Shown piece after piece: positions 53,601 through 62,928 of a DNA stretch of 64,000 nucleotides; positions within the stretch are counted from its first letter, which is position 1, and the number at the start of each line of letters is the position of its first letter. The position numbers and the translations under genes were made by a program. The stretch is from positions 558,001 through 622,000 of the forward strand of contig CAJZBQ010000053.1 in assembly GCA_914767885.1 (NCBI GenBank). Direction: 5' to 3'. Below the pieces are notes generated by a model. It worked only from the letters and a program-made list of their open reading frames with translations, had not been told where the DNA came from and searched no databases. Source of the DNA: Blepharisma stoltei (Eukaryota > Ciliophora > Heterotrichea > Heterotrichida > Blepharismidae).

Positions 53601-55641
53601 AATTATCAATAAATTTCTGTCATCAAAAGTGGCAGCAATTTGCTTTCTGTCTGGAGAAACTGAAATGTTTGTAGCAATTCTTTGTGACTCATGAATCTGT
53701 GTGATTTTGTAATCTTCATGGAGATTATGAGAACTATTAAAATGGCGTGATCTGGCGTGGACTCCTGGTGACCCGTAAATTGATCCGGGCCCAGGAAAGG
53801 CAAGCCACATGGCGATATCATGTATTGCAATAATTTCTTATCATGCATATGCATATCATTTTGAATTTGGTATGTGAAAACCAAATATGCGTTTCAAAAC
53901 GCAGATTTTAGTGCGGCAAATTCATAATTTGAAATTTCATATGAAAATGGCGCTTAAAACGTCCATAAGAAATTTTACCAACAGATTATATACTAATTGA
54001 CCAAGAATAGCCCACTATGGAGCCATTCTTGGTCTGCCAGAAAAAATTTTGACAAAAAGATCCTAATCTGCCATTACCACTGAGTTTTGGTGTTTCCAAA
54101 TTTTTTGGGCAAGCCAAATGCAATAAAAAAAATTGTTCTTTTGCGATGATGCATTTGGCTTGTCAAAAAAAATTGGAAACACCAAAACTCAGTGGTAATG
54201 GCAGATTAGGATCTTTTGTCAAAATTTTTCTGGCAGACCAAGAATGGCTCCATAGTGGGCTATTCTTGGTCAATTAGTATAGTTCTCCGGGGTGGGTTTT
54301 TGGCTTAGGGGCTGACCCTAGATCTTTTTTCCTTACCTGCAGATGAACCTACTACCAGCGCAAAGTCCCAATACTACTCCATGGGAGTAATTTTCGAGCC
54401 TGCGATAAGGCTGACAGGCTATGGAGGAGGCAAGAGAAGATTCACATATACTCTGAGCCCTGTCAGAGGTTAAGGGAGTCTTTTGCTGAATTTTGGGACC
54501 AAGAAAGGTGGCACCGATCAGTAGGGGTGTCTCCGATAGACCTTCGACGTAACCATTTTTTTTGGGGACATCGGAAGCAAAAAGGTGGCGTGAGAATAGC
54601 GCTTAGAGCCAATGCGAAGCTATCCGTTGGACGGAGAGGGGCTGAAATAAACCCCGGCTACCCGATATAATTTTAACTAATCTAATCATGGAGATTATAT
54701 GATAAAAGTTTTCCAGATGTAGTGGCTAATATAAAATGAGTATTTTTCTTTGAAATGCACATTGAGACTACTACTTCGTTTTTCATTGAAAATTTTAAGA
54801 CTTCTTCTTTGGTGTCTAAAGAAAACACTCTAATTGCAGTGTCATAAATAAATAGGTATTTGGAGTCGTTAGTAACAGTAGCTAGTTTTATTGGCTTGAG
54901 CTTATTTGAGACTTTACCAACCATGTAGTCTTTTGTTTTTAGATATTTCCAGATAACTGCCATCCCACTGTCTCCGGCAGAAATAATGAAATTGTCAGGA
55001 GTTATTTCTAGGCATCGATGTGGGCCTTTAATTAGACATTCATCAATTTCTTCAAGATTCTGATTCCACACTTTGAGTCTTCTATCTCTTCCTGCTGTTG
55101 CAAGTGAAAGCCCATCAGGAAATATTGCTACAGCGATTCCTGAAGTCTTATGGGCAATCACTTTTTTTTCTAAATTTTTCCATTGGATATTTCATTTGCA
55201 CAAATAGCCACTCCTATGGACACTGGCCATCCATGTCCCACATGGACTAACTGATACAGCTCTGGCATCAGCTTCGTCATTTAGAGTTGCGACAAAAGTA
55301 TAATTATCATCTTTTGAGAATATTGAAAGTCCATTTGTGCCACCTGTAACCAAGTAGCCATTATTTTCACTGATGCACTTAACACCGCCATCTGGATCAA
55401 GCTGCTGTAAAAGTGCATTGGTTTGCAAATCATAGATATAAACGGTTTTCTCAGCTGAAATTGCAAAGAGGACTTTATTGTCACTTGAAATGGCAATATC
55501 TCCAATAGGTTTTGGAACTTCTGCAATGAGTTGCCTTCTTCTATCCTCAGTAAAGGCTTTTATTTCGTTCATTTGCTCATTGAAAATCCTAATATCTGCT
55601 TCTGCTGTTCCAAAAATACTTTTAGATAGAACTTTGTCCAT
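50670..55641 (-). CDS. WD40-repeat / TRP-type ion channel fusion
   Basis: A single 1189-residue protein once two SINE-like insertions are removed (53717-54686 and 52878-53309, each with one duplication). Residues 1-600 are WD40-type repeats (GHxxx-WD forms such as DNDLQIWKVNDL, DNGIQIWSLIDL, DRRLKVWNQNLEE). After a short linker comes a channel domain with six membrane segments (SLLFIQVALYLLFMIALSLY, ..MIPFLIVLMYSILTFALVF) and a final segment WVVFVIAVMLDPLIMMNMLI as in TRP/polycystin channels. A C-terminal coiled coil follows (QAFWEEKLEELTKKVAMIG). Several Trp are TGA. WD40-TRP fusions are a protist type, and the ligand is unknown. Stop TAA 50670-50672. Confidence 0.88.
52894..53309 (+). mobile_element. 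SINE-like insertion in the channel gene, no TA in duplication
   Basis: Flanked by the 16-bp duplication GATTGAATCACACCCA / GATTGAATCGCACCCA (52878-52893, 53310-53325; one mismatch). A 5' hairpin is closed by CCATAAAT..ATTTATGG. Excision restores ..HIGCDSINGAVFSAD... The mismatch is silent in the protein (TGT/TGC, Cys). Confidence 0.9.
53729..54686 (+). mobile_element. SINE-like insertion (family B) with nested palindrome
   Basis: Flanked by the 12-bp duplication CATGGAGATTAT (53717-53728, 54687-54698). It starts GAGAACTATTAAAATGGCG and ends TTTTAACTAATCTAAT. The 3' end (GGAGAGGGGCTGAAATAAA) is shared with the eIF5 insertion. The interior is enlarged by a 292-bp palindromic element and an AT-rich piece (about 53830-53985). 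Excision gives ..SYNLHEDYKITQ... Confidence 0.87.
53990..54281. mobile_element. 292-bp near-perfect palindrome (foldback MITE)
   Basis: Arms of about 135 bp starting TATACTAATTGACCAAGAAT are almost identical as inverted repeats, with a short centre around GCATTTGGCTTG. The arms differ by a few single-base indels only, so it is young. TA at both ends. Confidence 0.9.
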
Positions 55642-55646
55642 TTTCT

Positions 55647-56201
55647 TAACTCCCCCCCCCATCCTTGATCGAACGATTGACTGTAAAAATTCCTAAAAAT
55701 TGGGAAAATTAACCCCCATCCTTGATCGAACGATTTTCATATCATGCAAATTTTAATATATAAAAATATATTAGTTATCAAAAAGCTGGGAAGATGTACA
55801 TAATGAAGTTGTTTTGAGAGCTTTGAGACGACAGAAAGCTACGAAATCAACCATCCAAAGTGATTTAGCCATCAACCTAAGCTTAAAAACTCAATAATCT
55901 AAAAAATAGAGATTCTTTAAAATTTAAAAAAAATAAATTTTAATTCAATAAGGAACAAATCAAAATTTATAGAGTTTAAAAGGGTAACTAATAAATCAAA
56001 ATATTAAAAATTGGTATTTTATGATATTAATTCAATTTTTTGCTGTAAAAATAATTATTAAATACTCTTAACCCTCTTATTTAAAAGTAAATAAAAAATA
56101 TATGTTTTATTTTATATATAAATTTTTCCCCAAAAAAATTTTTTTTAACCCCATCCTTGATCGAACGATGGCGAGTCGTTCGATCAAGGATGGGGGGGGA
56201 G
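55647..56201. mobile_element. Pogo-like MITE family J next to a start codon
   Basis: TAA on both sides (55647-55649, 56202-56204). Ends CTCCCCCCCCCATCCTTGAT and ATCAAGGATGGGGGGGGAG. The site CATCCTTGATCGAACGA occurs four times: a direct pair on the left, an inverted pair on the right. The left end is 5 bp upstream of the ATG of the channel gene. One interior frame (KSWEDVHNEVVLRALRR, then KATKSTIQSDLAINLS) may be a coding relic. Confidence 0.87.
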
Positions 56202-56796
56202 TAAGTATAATTCTACCATGCAAGACTGATTATTTACAAAAATGGAATTATTGCTCAATCAGCTATACTGTAGAACTCAAGAAAAAGTAATTATAAACCT
56301 ATTGATAAATCATTAGAGTTTATTTTAGGTAAATTTTGAATCACTAGAACACTCTAGCAAATAGGTAAGAGTTGATGGGGTAAATTATTTATATATTTCA
56401 GTTAAGATATGAGTGCAAAAAGCATAAAGATTAGTTATATTTATTAGAAAAATTTGAGTATTTTGTCATTTAGCACAATTGCAAAGATTAAGACGTATAT
56501 TTACTTAAAAACCCTTAAAAAATTTGTAATAATGCACTGATAAATAAATTGATATACTTTCTTAGAATAGAGCATGAATCAGATTTACTTTAAAGCCTAC
56601 CTGCTTAGCATATTATTTTTTGTTCAACATTTTAACCATACTAATGCTATTATTTGATCACACGTAACCCTATTTAATAATAAATCATTTTATGTACTTT
56701 TACATATTTCTAGTCATCTTTCTGGTGAACTCTAGCTAGGTTTTATTTGCAAAGTGACTATTGCGACCTTATCAACTGCTTGAGCAAAGACTTAAA
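56202..56796. other. gene-free AT-rich interval
   Basis: 595 bp upstream of ALG5. I see no coding frame, repeat or RNA gene. Confidence 0.4.
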
Positions 56797-58223
56797 ATGC
56801 CTCAGTAAACGCTATTCAGAACATTCACACTCATACGCCTAGATAAGCCTGAAAAAGTTGTAAATTTTAATACGGAAAGCGCACCAGTCTACAAAACTTC
56901 GAAGTGTTATCTTAGTCTTATAGTTCCTGCTTACAACGAAGAGAGAAGAATTGAAGCAATGCTTGTAGAACACATTCAATATTTTGAACGCAAAAAAGTG
57001 ACTGAAAATTTTAAATATGAAGTCATTGTTGTAGATGATGGAAGCCGAGATCATACGTAATTCACAGTCAGAATTTCTGTTGTACTTGATATCGCCAAAA
57101 AACTAAAAGTCCCGATCAAAATTCTTAAATGTGGAGTCAATGGAGGAAAAGGCTCAGCAGTCAGACTTGGCATGCTAATTGCAAGAGGAGATTATTTATT
57201 ATTTGCTGATGCTGATAACGCAACTAAAATACAAGGTTACGAAAGGGTTGAAAAAGAACTGCTGAAAATTAGCAAAGCAGGACTAGGAATTGCTGTAGGT
57301 TCAAGGAATGATTTAAATAAAGACATGCAAATCAAAAGAAGCAAACTAAACTCCCCCCTCCGTGAGTGAAAAAAAAAAAATTTTCACAGGGGGGTTAATT
57401 TGTTTTTTAAAAAATTAATATAGAAGTTTCCTATGTTTGGCGCTGTAAGGCCGATAAATTCTGATCGGAATTTATCGATTGGTTGCACCAAATCAATGCC
57501 TTGGTCGGACCAAAAAGCGATTTTGGTCGACGAACTTGGAAAGCTCCTGGGAAAATGTCTGCGCTTTCAGCGCTATATAGAGGAAACCTCTATATATGAA
57601 TTTTATAGAAATTTTTTTTTTTTCGAAATTTTAAAAAATTCTAATTCGCAAAATTGGAAAGCAAATATTAATTTATTTTATAAAATTTATGTTTTAAAAA
57701 GCAATTTGTTTAAAATTAAACAGAATTAGCTCGAGATTTCATTATAATAATTATCACTTATATAGCAATTTTTTTTTCATAAAAAATTTTTGTTCACTCA
57801 CGGAGAGTGAGTTTTTGGGCAAAAAATAGGGATTTTTCCAATGGTTTTGTTCACTCACGGAGGGGGGGAGTAAGGGATTTTTTGAATTGGGGATTTACTA
57901 CTGGAGTCAGAATTTTATGCTGGACACGTATCAGAGTAAGAATAACATAGGATACACAGTGCGGATTCAAAATGTTTACTAAAAATGCTGCACAATTACT
58001 TTTTAGAGCTCAGCACTTAGAAAGATGGGCATTTGACGTAGAATTAATATACTTAGCTGGAAGAAATAGAATCCCTATCGTAGAAGTTCCTGTTGATTGG
58101 GAAGAAATGGCTGGAAGTAAACTAAATGTATTGAAAGATTCGATTTTAATGGCAAGAGATATACTACTGGTTAGGATACTTTATTTGCTTGGTATTTGGA
58201 AAACTACAGATGTTTCAATGTAA
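56797..58223 (+). CDS. ALG5: dolichyl-phosphate beta-glucosyltransferase
   Basis: GT2-family enzyme that makes dolichyl-phosphate glucose from UDP-glucose for N-glycan assembly at the ER. It is 285 residues after three 15-nt introns (56805-56819, 57057-57071, 57936-57950) and one IES (57347-57870). Motifs: SLIVPAYNEERRIE, VVDDGSRDHT, NGGKGSAVRLGM, FADADNATK, GSRND, RDTQCGFKMF and RWAFDVELIYLA. The N-terminal membrane anchor of animal and yeast ALG5 is missing: the product begins MPQTFTLIRLDKPEK. The second intron ends in CAG, not TAG. Stop TAA 58221-58223. Confidence 0.9.
57347..57870 (-). mobile_element. C-rich-end MITE with nested MITE, IES in ALG5
   Basis: TA at 57347-57348 and 57871-57872. 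524 nt, of which 174 are a nested family E element. Removal gives ..RSKLRDFLNWGF.. in frame. Confidence 0.9.
57419..57592 (+). mobile_element. family E MITE nested in the ALG5 MITE
   Basis: Same length (174 with one TA) and sequence as 15803-15976 in the other orientation. It is inserted at a TA in the TATATA tract of the host MITE. Confidence 0.9.
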
Positions 58224-58340
58224 GTTCTATACAGACCTGGAACGCATGTTGTAGGAGATGCTTAAGATAACACCTTAAATAATTATTATTCATCTCTGAA
58301 AGAATTAAATACGCAATATTATAAAACTGATATCGAAATA

Positions 58341-59730
58341 CTATTCAATCCACCTAATTCGTTTTCCATCTTTCCATTCTCCTTTCTTTGTCTTTTTGCC
58401 AGGAGCTCTAATTTCACCAATTCCATGCTGTTTCCCATTTTTTCAGCCTCCAGTATAAGTTTTCATATTTGGCCAAGTAAAAACCCCTTGTCCTTCCTTT
58501 TTGTCGTTTACATAATCTCCTTCATATTTTCTACCATCAGGCCATAAAAATACGCCTTTGCCTGACATCATATTATTAAACCATGTTCCTTCATATACTC
58601 TATCATCAGCCCAATTATATTTTCCAAACCCACTTATTTGGTTTTCTACAAAATTCCCATCATACATAGATCCATCTGCCCAAATGAACTTTCCTTTCCC
58701 AGTTTTCTTCCCATTTTCAAAATTTCCTGAAAATCTTGCCCCATCTGGCCAATTTTCAATTCCGTAGCCATGCTGTTTTCCATTCTTTCATTCCCCTTCA
58801 TAAGTGCACTGTGATTCTAACTCCCCTCCTTAAGCGAACAAAACCATTGGAAAACTCCCCATCTGTGAGCAAGCAAAAAACTTTTTTATTTTATGGAAAA
58901 GATATTTTTGATACATGAATGATAATTATTATAATGAAATCTATGGCTAATTCTGTTTAATTTCAAACCACTTGCATTTTAAAACATAAATTTTATAAAT
59001 TAAATTAATATTTCGTTTTAAAATTATTTTTCGAATTGGATTATTTTATTCGAAAAAAAATTTTTTACTATAAATTTATATATAAATTTGAGAAATCGGC
59101 GCCTTCATCAGCGAACAAATTTTTTTTTCTTCGCTCACAAAGAAGGAGTAAGGTAAACAGCTTTCCATTACCTTGTATTACATCCTCATAGACATCTCCA
59201 ATATAATAATCTCCATTTGAAAATACTTGTAAACAACGCCCATGCATTTTGCGATCTTTTCACATTCCTTTGCTGTAGCTTCCATCTGACAAGTATTTTT
59301 CTCCTCTTCCACAAGGATTTCCAAATTTATTTCACTCGCCAATATAGACACTATGATCTTGAAGCTTAACAGGCCCTCTCTCAATAACTCCAATTGCTTT
59401 ATCTGTATAAGCGAATTCGACTAAATTTTTGAGAGTTTCTGCTGCTTTTTGAGAGAGCATGTTTGGGATTTCGTTTAATTCTTCGAAATTAAATTTTACT
59501 TCAAGCTCTTCTTCAGCCTCTTTGGTAGCTTTTTTATGAAATAATGATCGAATTAGGTAACCTCTAAAAGCTGCTTGGGATTTGACCACGAAAGGGTTGA
59601 CAGAAGGAAATGATGGGGGAATTTCGGAAAATAATGCATTCGATTTTTCTTGTTTTTGAGATACGAGAGTGTTATCGATTTCTATTGTGCCAACTTCCTC
59701 TTGCTTTTGGTTACAATGACAAACGCCCAT
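58341..59730 (-). CDS. MORN-repeat protein with IQ motif and lipid anchor signal
   Basis: 352 residues after removing the MITE at 58818-59148. The N-terminus MGVCHC offers Gly2 for myristoylation and two Cys for palmitoylation. An IQ-like motif ([17 protein letters not shown]) lies near residue 52. From about residue 125 to 340 there are roughly nine MORN repeats ([56 protein letters not shown]). MORN proteins link membranes to the cytoskeleton. Some Trp are TGA. The IES falls between two repeats. Stop TAG 58341-58343. Confidence 0.88.
58818..59148 (+). mobile_element. diverged C-rich-end MITE, IES in MORN gene
   Basis: TAA at 58818-58820 and 59149-59151. Ends CTCCCCTCCTTAAGCGAAC and CTTCGCTCACAAAGAAGGAG. 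Removal gives ..[15 protein letters not shown].. in frame. Confidence 0.85.
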
Positions 59731-60034
59731 AATTAATTGAAAAGATGATATAATTCAAATGTAAAAAAAGAAAAGAATTTGTAGAGCAATTACTGATAGC
59801 AATGCAAGAGTTGGTTCTTTGCCTAAATATTGATGAGGTAAAGTTAATACTATTGCTGTATCTTTAAAATTTTTCTCAATCCAAATTATAAATCGCTATA
59901 TATAATTTGACTAATTTTTGATATAAAAATAATTATGAAAATATCTTAACTTTTATTTTTAATTATTCTGCTATCTCAATTCCATATTTAAAATATTCAT
60001 GGGAGTGTGTAATTGATGCAAGGCTGAACCCTCA
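59731..60034. other. divergent intergenic region
   Basis: 304 bp between the starts of the MORN gene and the leucine-rich-repeat gene. AT-rich, no feature seen beyond its expected promoter role. Confidence 0.4.
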
Positions 60035-60844
60035 ATGAACTTGGAAGAAAAACAAAAATCAACGTACACTCACTACAAATCTCCACCACAAACAACAGCT
60101 TCCAGTGAAAAATTATCGAGGAAGATGCTAAATCCTTCATCTGACCCATCGCGCAAGCTGCTTCAGCATTTTTATAATCAAAATAAGCTTGATATTGACC
60201 CAGAAATTCTCATCATATACATGGAAATCATTCGAGGAGACCATCAAAGCATAAAAGAAGTTAACTTAAAATTTCGAAATATAGCTCCCAAACAATCGAA
60301 ATTTTTAAGTTTAATTATCCCTTACTGCACAGAATTACGAAAAATTAACATTTGAAGAACAAATCTAGGCGATGAAGGAATTCATCATTTGACAAAATCT
60401 CTCATTTACCTTCAGAATATAATACAGATTTCCCTTGATGAAAATAATATCAGTGAGACAGGATTTTCATATTTTTCAAAAGGTTTGATTAATTTGAAAA
60501 AGCTGAAAGTCCTAAGTTTACATCAGAATGAAATTGGCTCTCAAGGCTCGAAGGCATTAGCACTAGCATTTAAAGAGCTTTGAAATTTAGAAGAATTGTA
60601 TTTAGACTCAACCAAGCTAACCAATGACCAGCTAAATAATTTAACACAAGGAATCTCAGGTATAAGAAGTCTCAAAAAATTAGGATTAGCATATAATCTG
60701 CTTGACGGCAAGTGTATACCTCTTCTGAGGGATTTTCTAGAAAAAATGAAGATAAAAGAGCTATTTTTATCAGGAAATCAATTAACTGAAGGAGAAGCTC
60801 AAATGTTATCAGAAAGTTTCAGCGATATTAATATCATTGCATAA
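60035..60844 (+). CDS. leucine-rich-repeat protein (RI type)
   Basis: 269 residues, no intron or IES. After about 50 disordered residues, six to seven leucine-rich repeats of the ribonuclease-inhibitor type: LRKINIWRTNLGDEGIHHL, IIQISLDENNISETGFSYF, LKVLSLHQNEIGSQGSKAL, LEELYLDSTKLTNDQL, LKKLGLAYNLLDGKCIPLL, IKELFLSGNQLTEGEAQML. Two Trp (..NIWRTN.. and ..KELWNLEE..) are TGA. Such proteins bind partners through the concave face; the partner is unknown. Confidence 0.85.
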
Positions 60845-60957
60845 TAAAAATTAGCCACTATGTATTTATTTATAGGAATTAACCTTTTGAATTAAAAAAA
60901 TACCCTCTTTAAAATTTAACTTTAAAACTCCCAAAATGTGTTGATAAAATAAAAAAT

Positions 60958-62109
60958 ATGGTGCGAGCCTACCTTAATTGTCATTCAATCTATTACCTTA
61001 ACACCATTCTAGTTTCATTTTTCATTTATGTGACAGACCATTACCAAAAGCCTATGTTTATTGTTTGGTTTATATATGCGCTACTTCCTTTCCTTGATGC
61101 GATTCTTCCTCTGGACCACATCAATCCAACTCCTGAAGAAGAAAAGGAACTCAAAAGGCAGTGGAAGTGAAAAATCCCTATTTATTCCTTTGTGTTTGCT
61201 GAGTGGTATGCTATGTTTTGGGTAATGAATTATATCAACAATCATAGCCTTTCTTGGTCACAACTCGTAGCTCTTATTATAACTCAAGGGCATGTTAGTG
61301 CTATCGGATTTTTAATTGCCCATGAGCTTTTCCATAAGCGTGATATGCTTGGTAGAGTAGTGGGCACTTTGGATATGCTCAAAAGCTTGTATATGCATTT
61401 TTACTCAGAGCATCTGTATGGGCATCATAAAAATGTCAGTACTCCAAACGATCCTGCAACAGCAAAGCTCAATCAAACCCTATATGAGTTCATTCCTTCA
61501 ACAATCAAAGGAAGTTTTTTAAACTGCTGGAAAAGGGAATCGAAAGCCTTAAAAAAACGAGGCAAATCCCCTTGGAGTATAGAAAATAAGCTGATTATTT
61601 GTGTACTTATAGAAATTTTATTTGTATGCTTTATTTTCGCGTGTTTTAGCTTTAAATCGTTTATGGTATTTTTAATTCAAGCTGCGCTTTCTATATTTCT
61701 ATTAGAAAGTATCAATTATGCTCGACATTATGGCTTGCAAAGAAAGGAAATCAAGCCTGGGGTGTACGAACCAGTTACTATCAAGCACTCGTGGAATGCT
61801 CCACATTTTTTGCAGAATCTATTTCTCTTGAAACTCCAACGACACTCAGACCATCATGCAAACTCATATAAGCCATATCAAACTTTAAGCAGCTATCCTG
61901 AGAGTCCATGTCTTCCTTGTGGCTATGCAAGCTGCATTCCTGCTGCTCTAATACCTCCTGCATGGTTTGCAATTGTAAATCCTATTGTTGAAGGCACGAA
62001 TGAATATGGCAAGCCGACTGCTGAGCAAATGAAGAAGTCAACCGATTCTTTTAACATTTTCTTGGTGCTTCAAGCGAGTGTTTTTACTCTCCTACTAATT
62101 TTAATATAA
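60958..62109 (+). CDS. AlkB/xylene-monooxygenase-type membrane hydroxylase
   Basis: Di-iron integral membrane hydroxylase of the alkane 1-monooxygenase family, 383 residues with about six membrane segments. The histidine boxes are complete: HELFHK, SEHLYGHHKN, the NYARHYG motif and LQRHSDHHAN. One Trp is TGA (..RQWKWKIPIY..). The family oxidises terminal methyl groups of alkanes or fatty acids; the substrate here is unknown. AlkB-type enzymes are mainly bacterial, so transfer is possible, but the code and codon use are those of the neighbours. Start ATG 60958, stop TAA 62107-62109. Confidence 0.9.
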
Positions 62110-62928
62110 GGAAGCCGATAATTATAAAATGGCATTTCTAAAGTAGACTAGTAATTCTAATTATAAAGCTTGATATGGACATTTTTAAATATTTTTCAAG
62201 CTTTTGAGCTTATTGAACATTATATGCAATTCTTTTAATTCTTAAATATCAGCTTAATTTTTTTTAAACTTCAAACTAAATACTAATATTTCTTTTGCAA
62301 AAATGTATAATTGCAATGATATAAGACAAGAAGCTTGCGGAATGACCATTGCTATCTGTTAGAGGGAATGAGCTAAAAAACAAAATGGTGAGAGCTTGGA
62401 TTAAGTATCATCAAATTGCAACATCAATGTCATTTAGTTTTTATTTCTTCATGCTTAACTCCATCTACCGCGATTATGCACAAAATTTTGCTTTATCAAG
62501 AGGGTTAAATTGTTTTTAAAACTTTTATATAGTAATTTTTTTTCTTCAAAATAGTATATAGTCAACTAGGTTGACTATATTAAAACAATCATTTAGTTCC
62601 TTATTAAAGATGGAGTCTATAAGGGTTGTTTTGAAAGTAAGATCGGTGGTTTATATAAAATTGTAGCTGTCAACAGGATTGAAAAGCCAACTCACGACTC
62701 AAATAATACTTGCATCTTGTCAGACCTTTGCAGCAGGTACCCAATTTTGGAAAATATATCCCTTGGTAAATTTTAAACTCCAAATTTGTTTTCAACTTTT
62801 ATAAAATAACCAATAACATTTAATAGTCTACCAATCAATATGAGCGCTAAGGATAATTATATAACTTAATGAATTCAGAGAATAAGTTTATCAAATTTTT
62901 CTCCAAAGATGGTTGAATAATTAAAAAA
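62110..62928. other. gene-free interval with MITE remnant and short palindrome
   Basis: AT-rich. A degraded MITE-like end (TTAACTCCATCTACCGCGA) starts near 62456. A palindrome TATAGTCAAC-TAG-GTTGACTATA lies near 62566. No coding frame. Confidence 0.4.

Noticed and set aside
5281-59148. Recurrent GC-rich repeats considered as a CRISPR array or telomeric repeats
   Set aside because: The copies are dispersed, flanked by TA-containing triplets and have inverted ends, so they are transposable elements, not arrays or telomeres.
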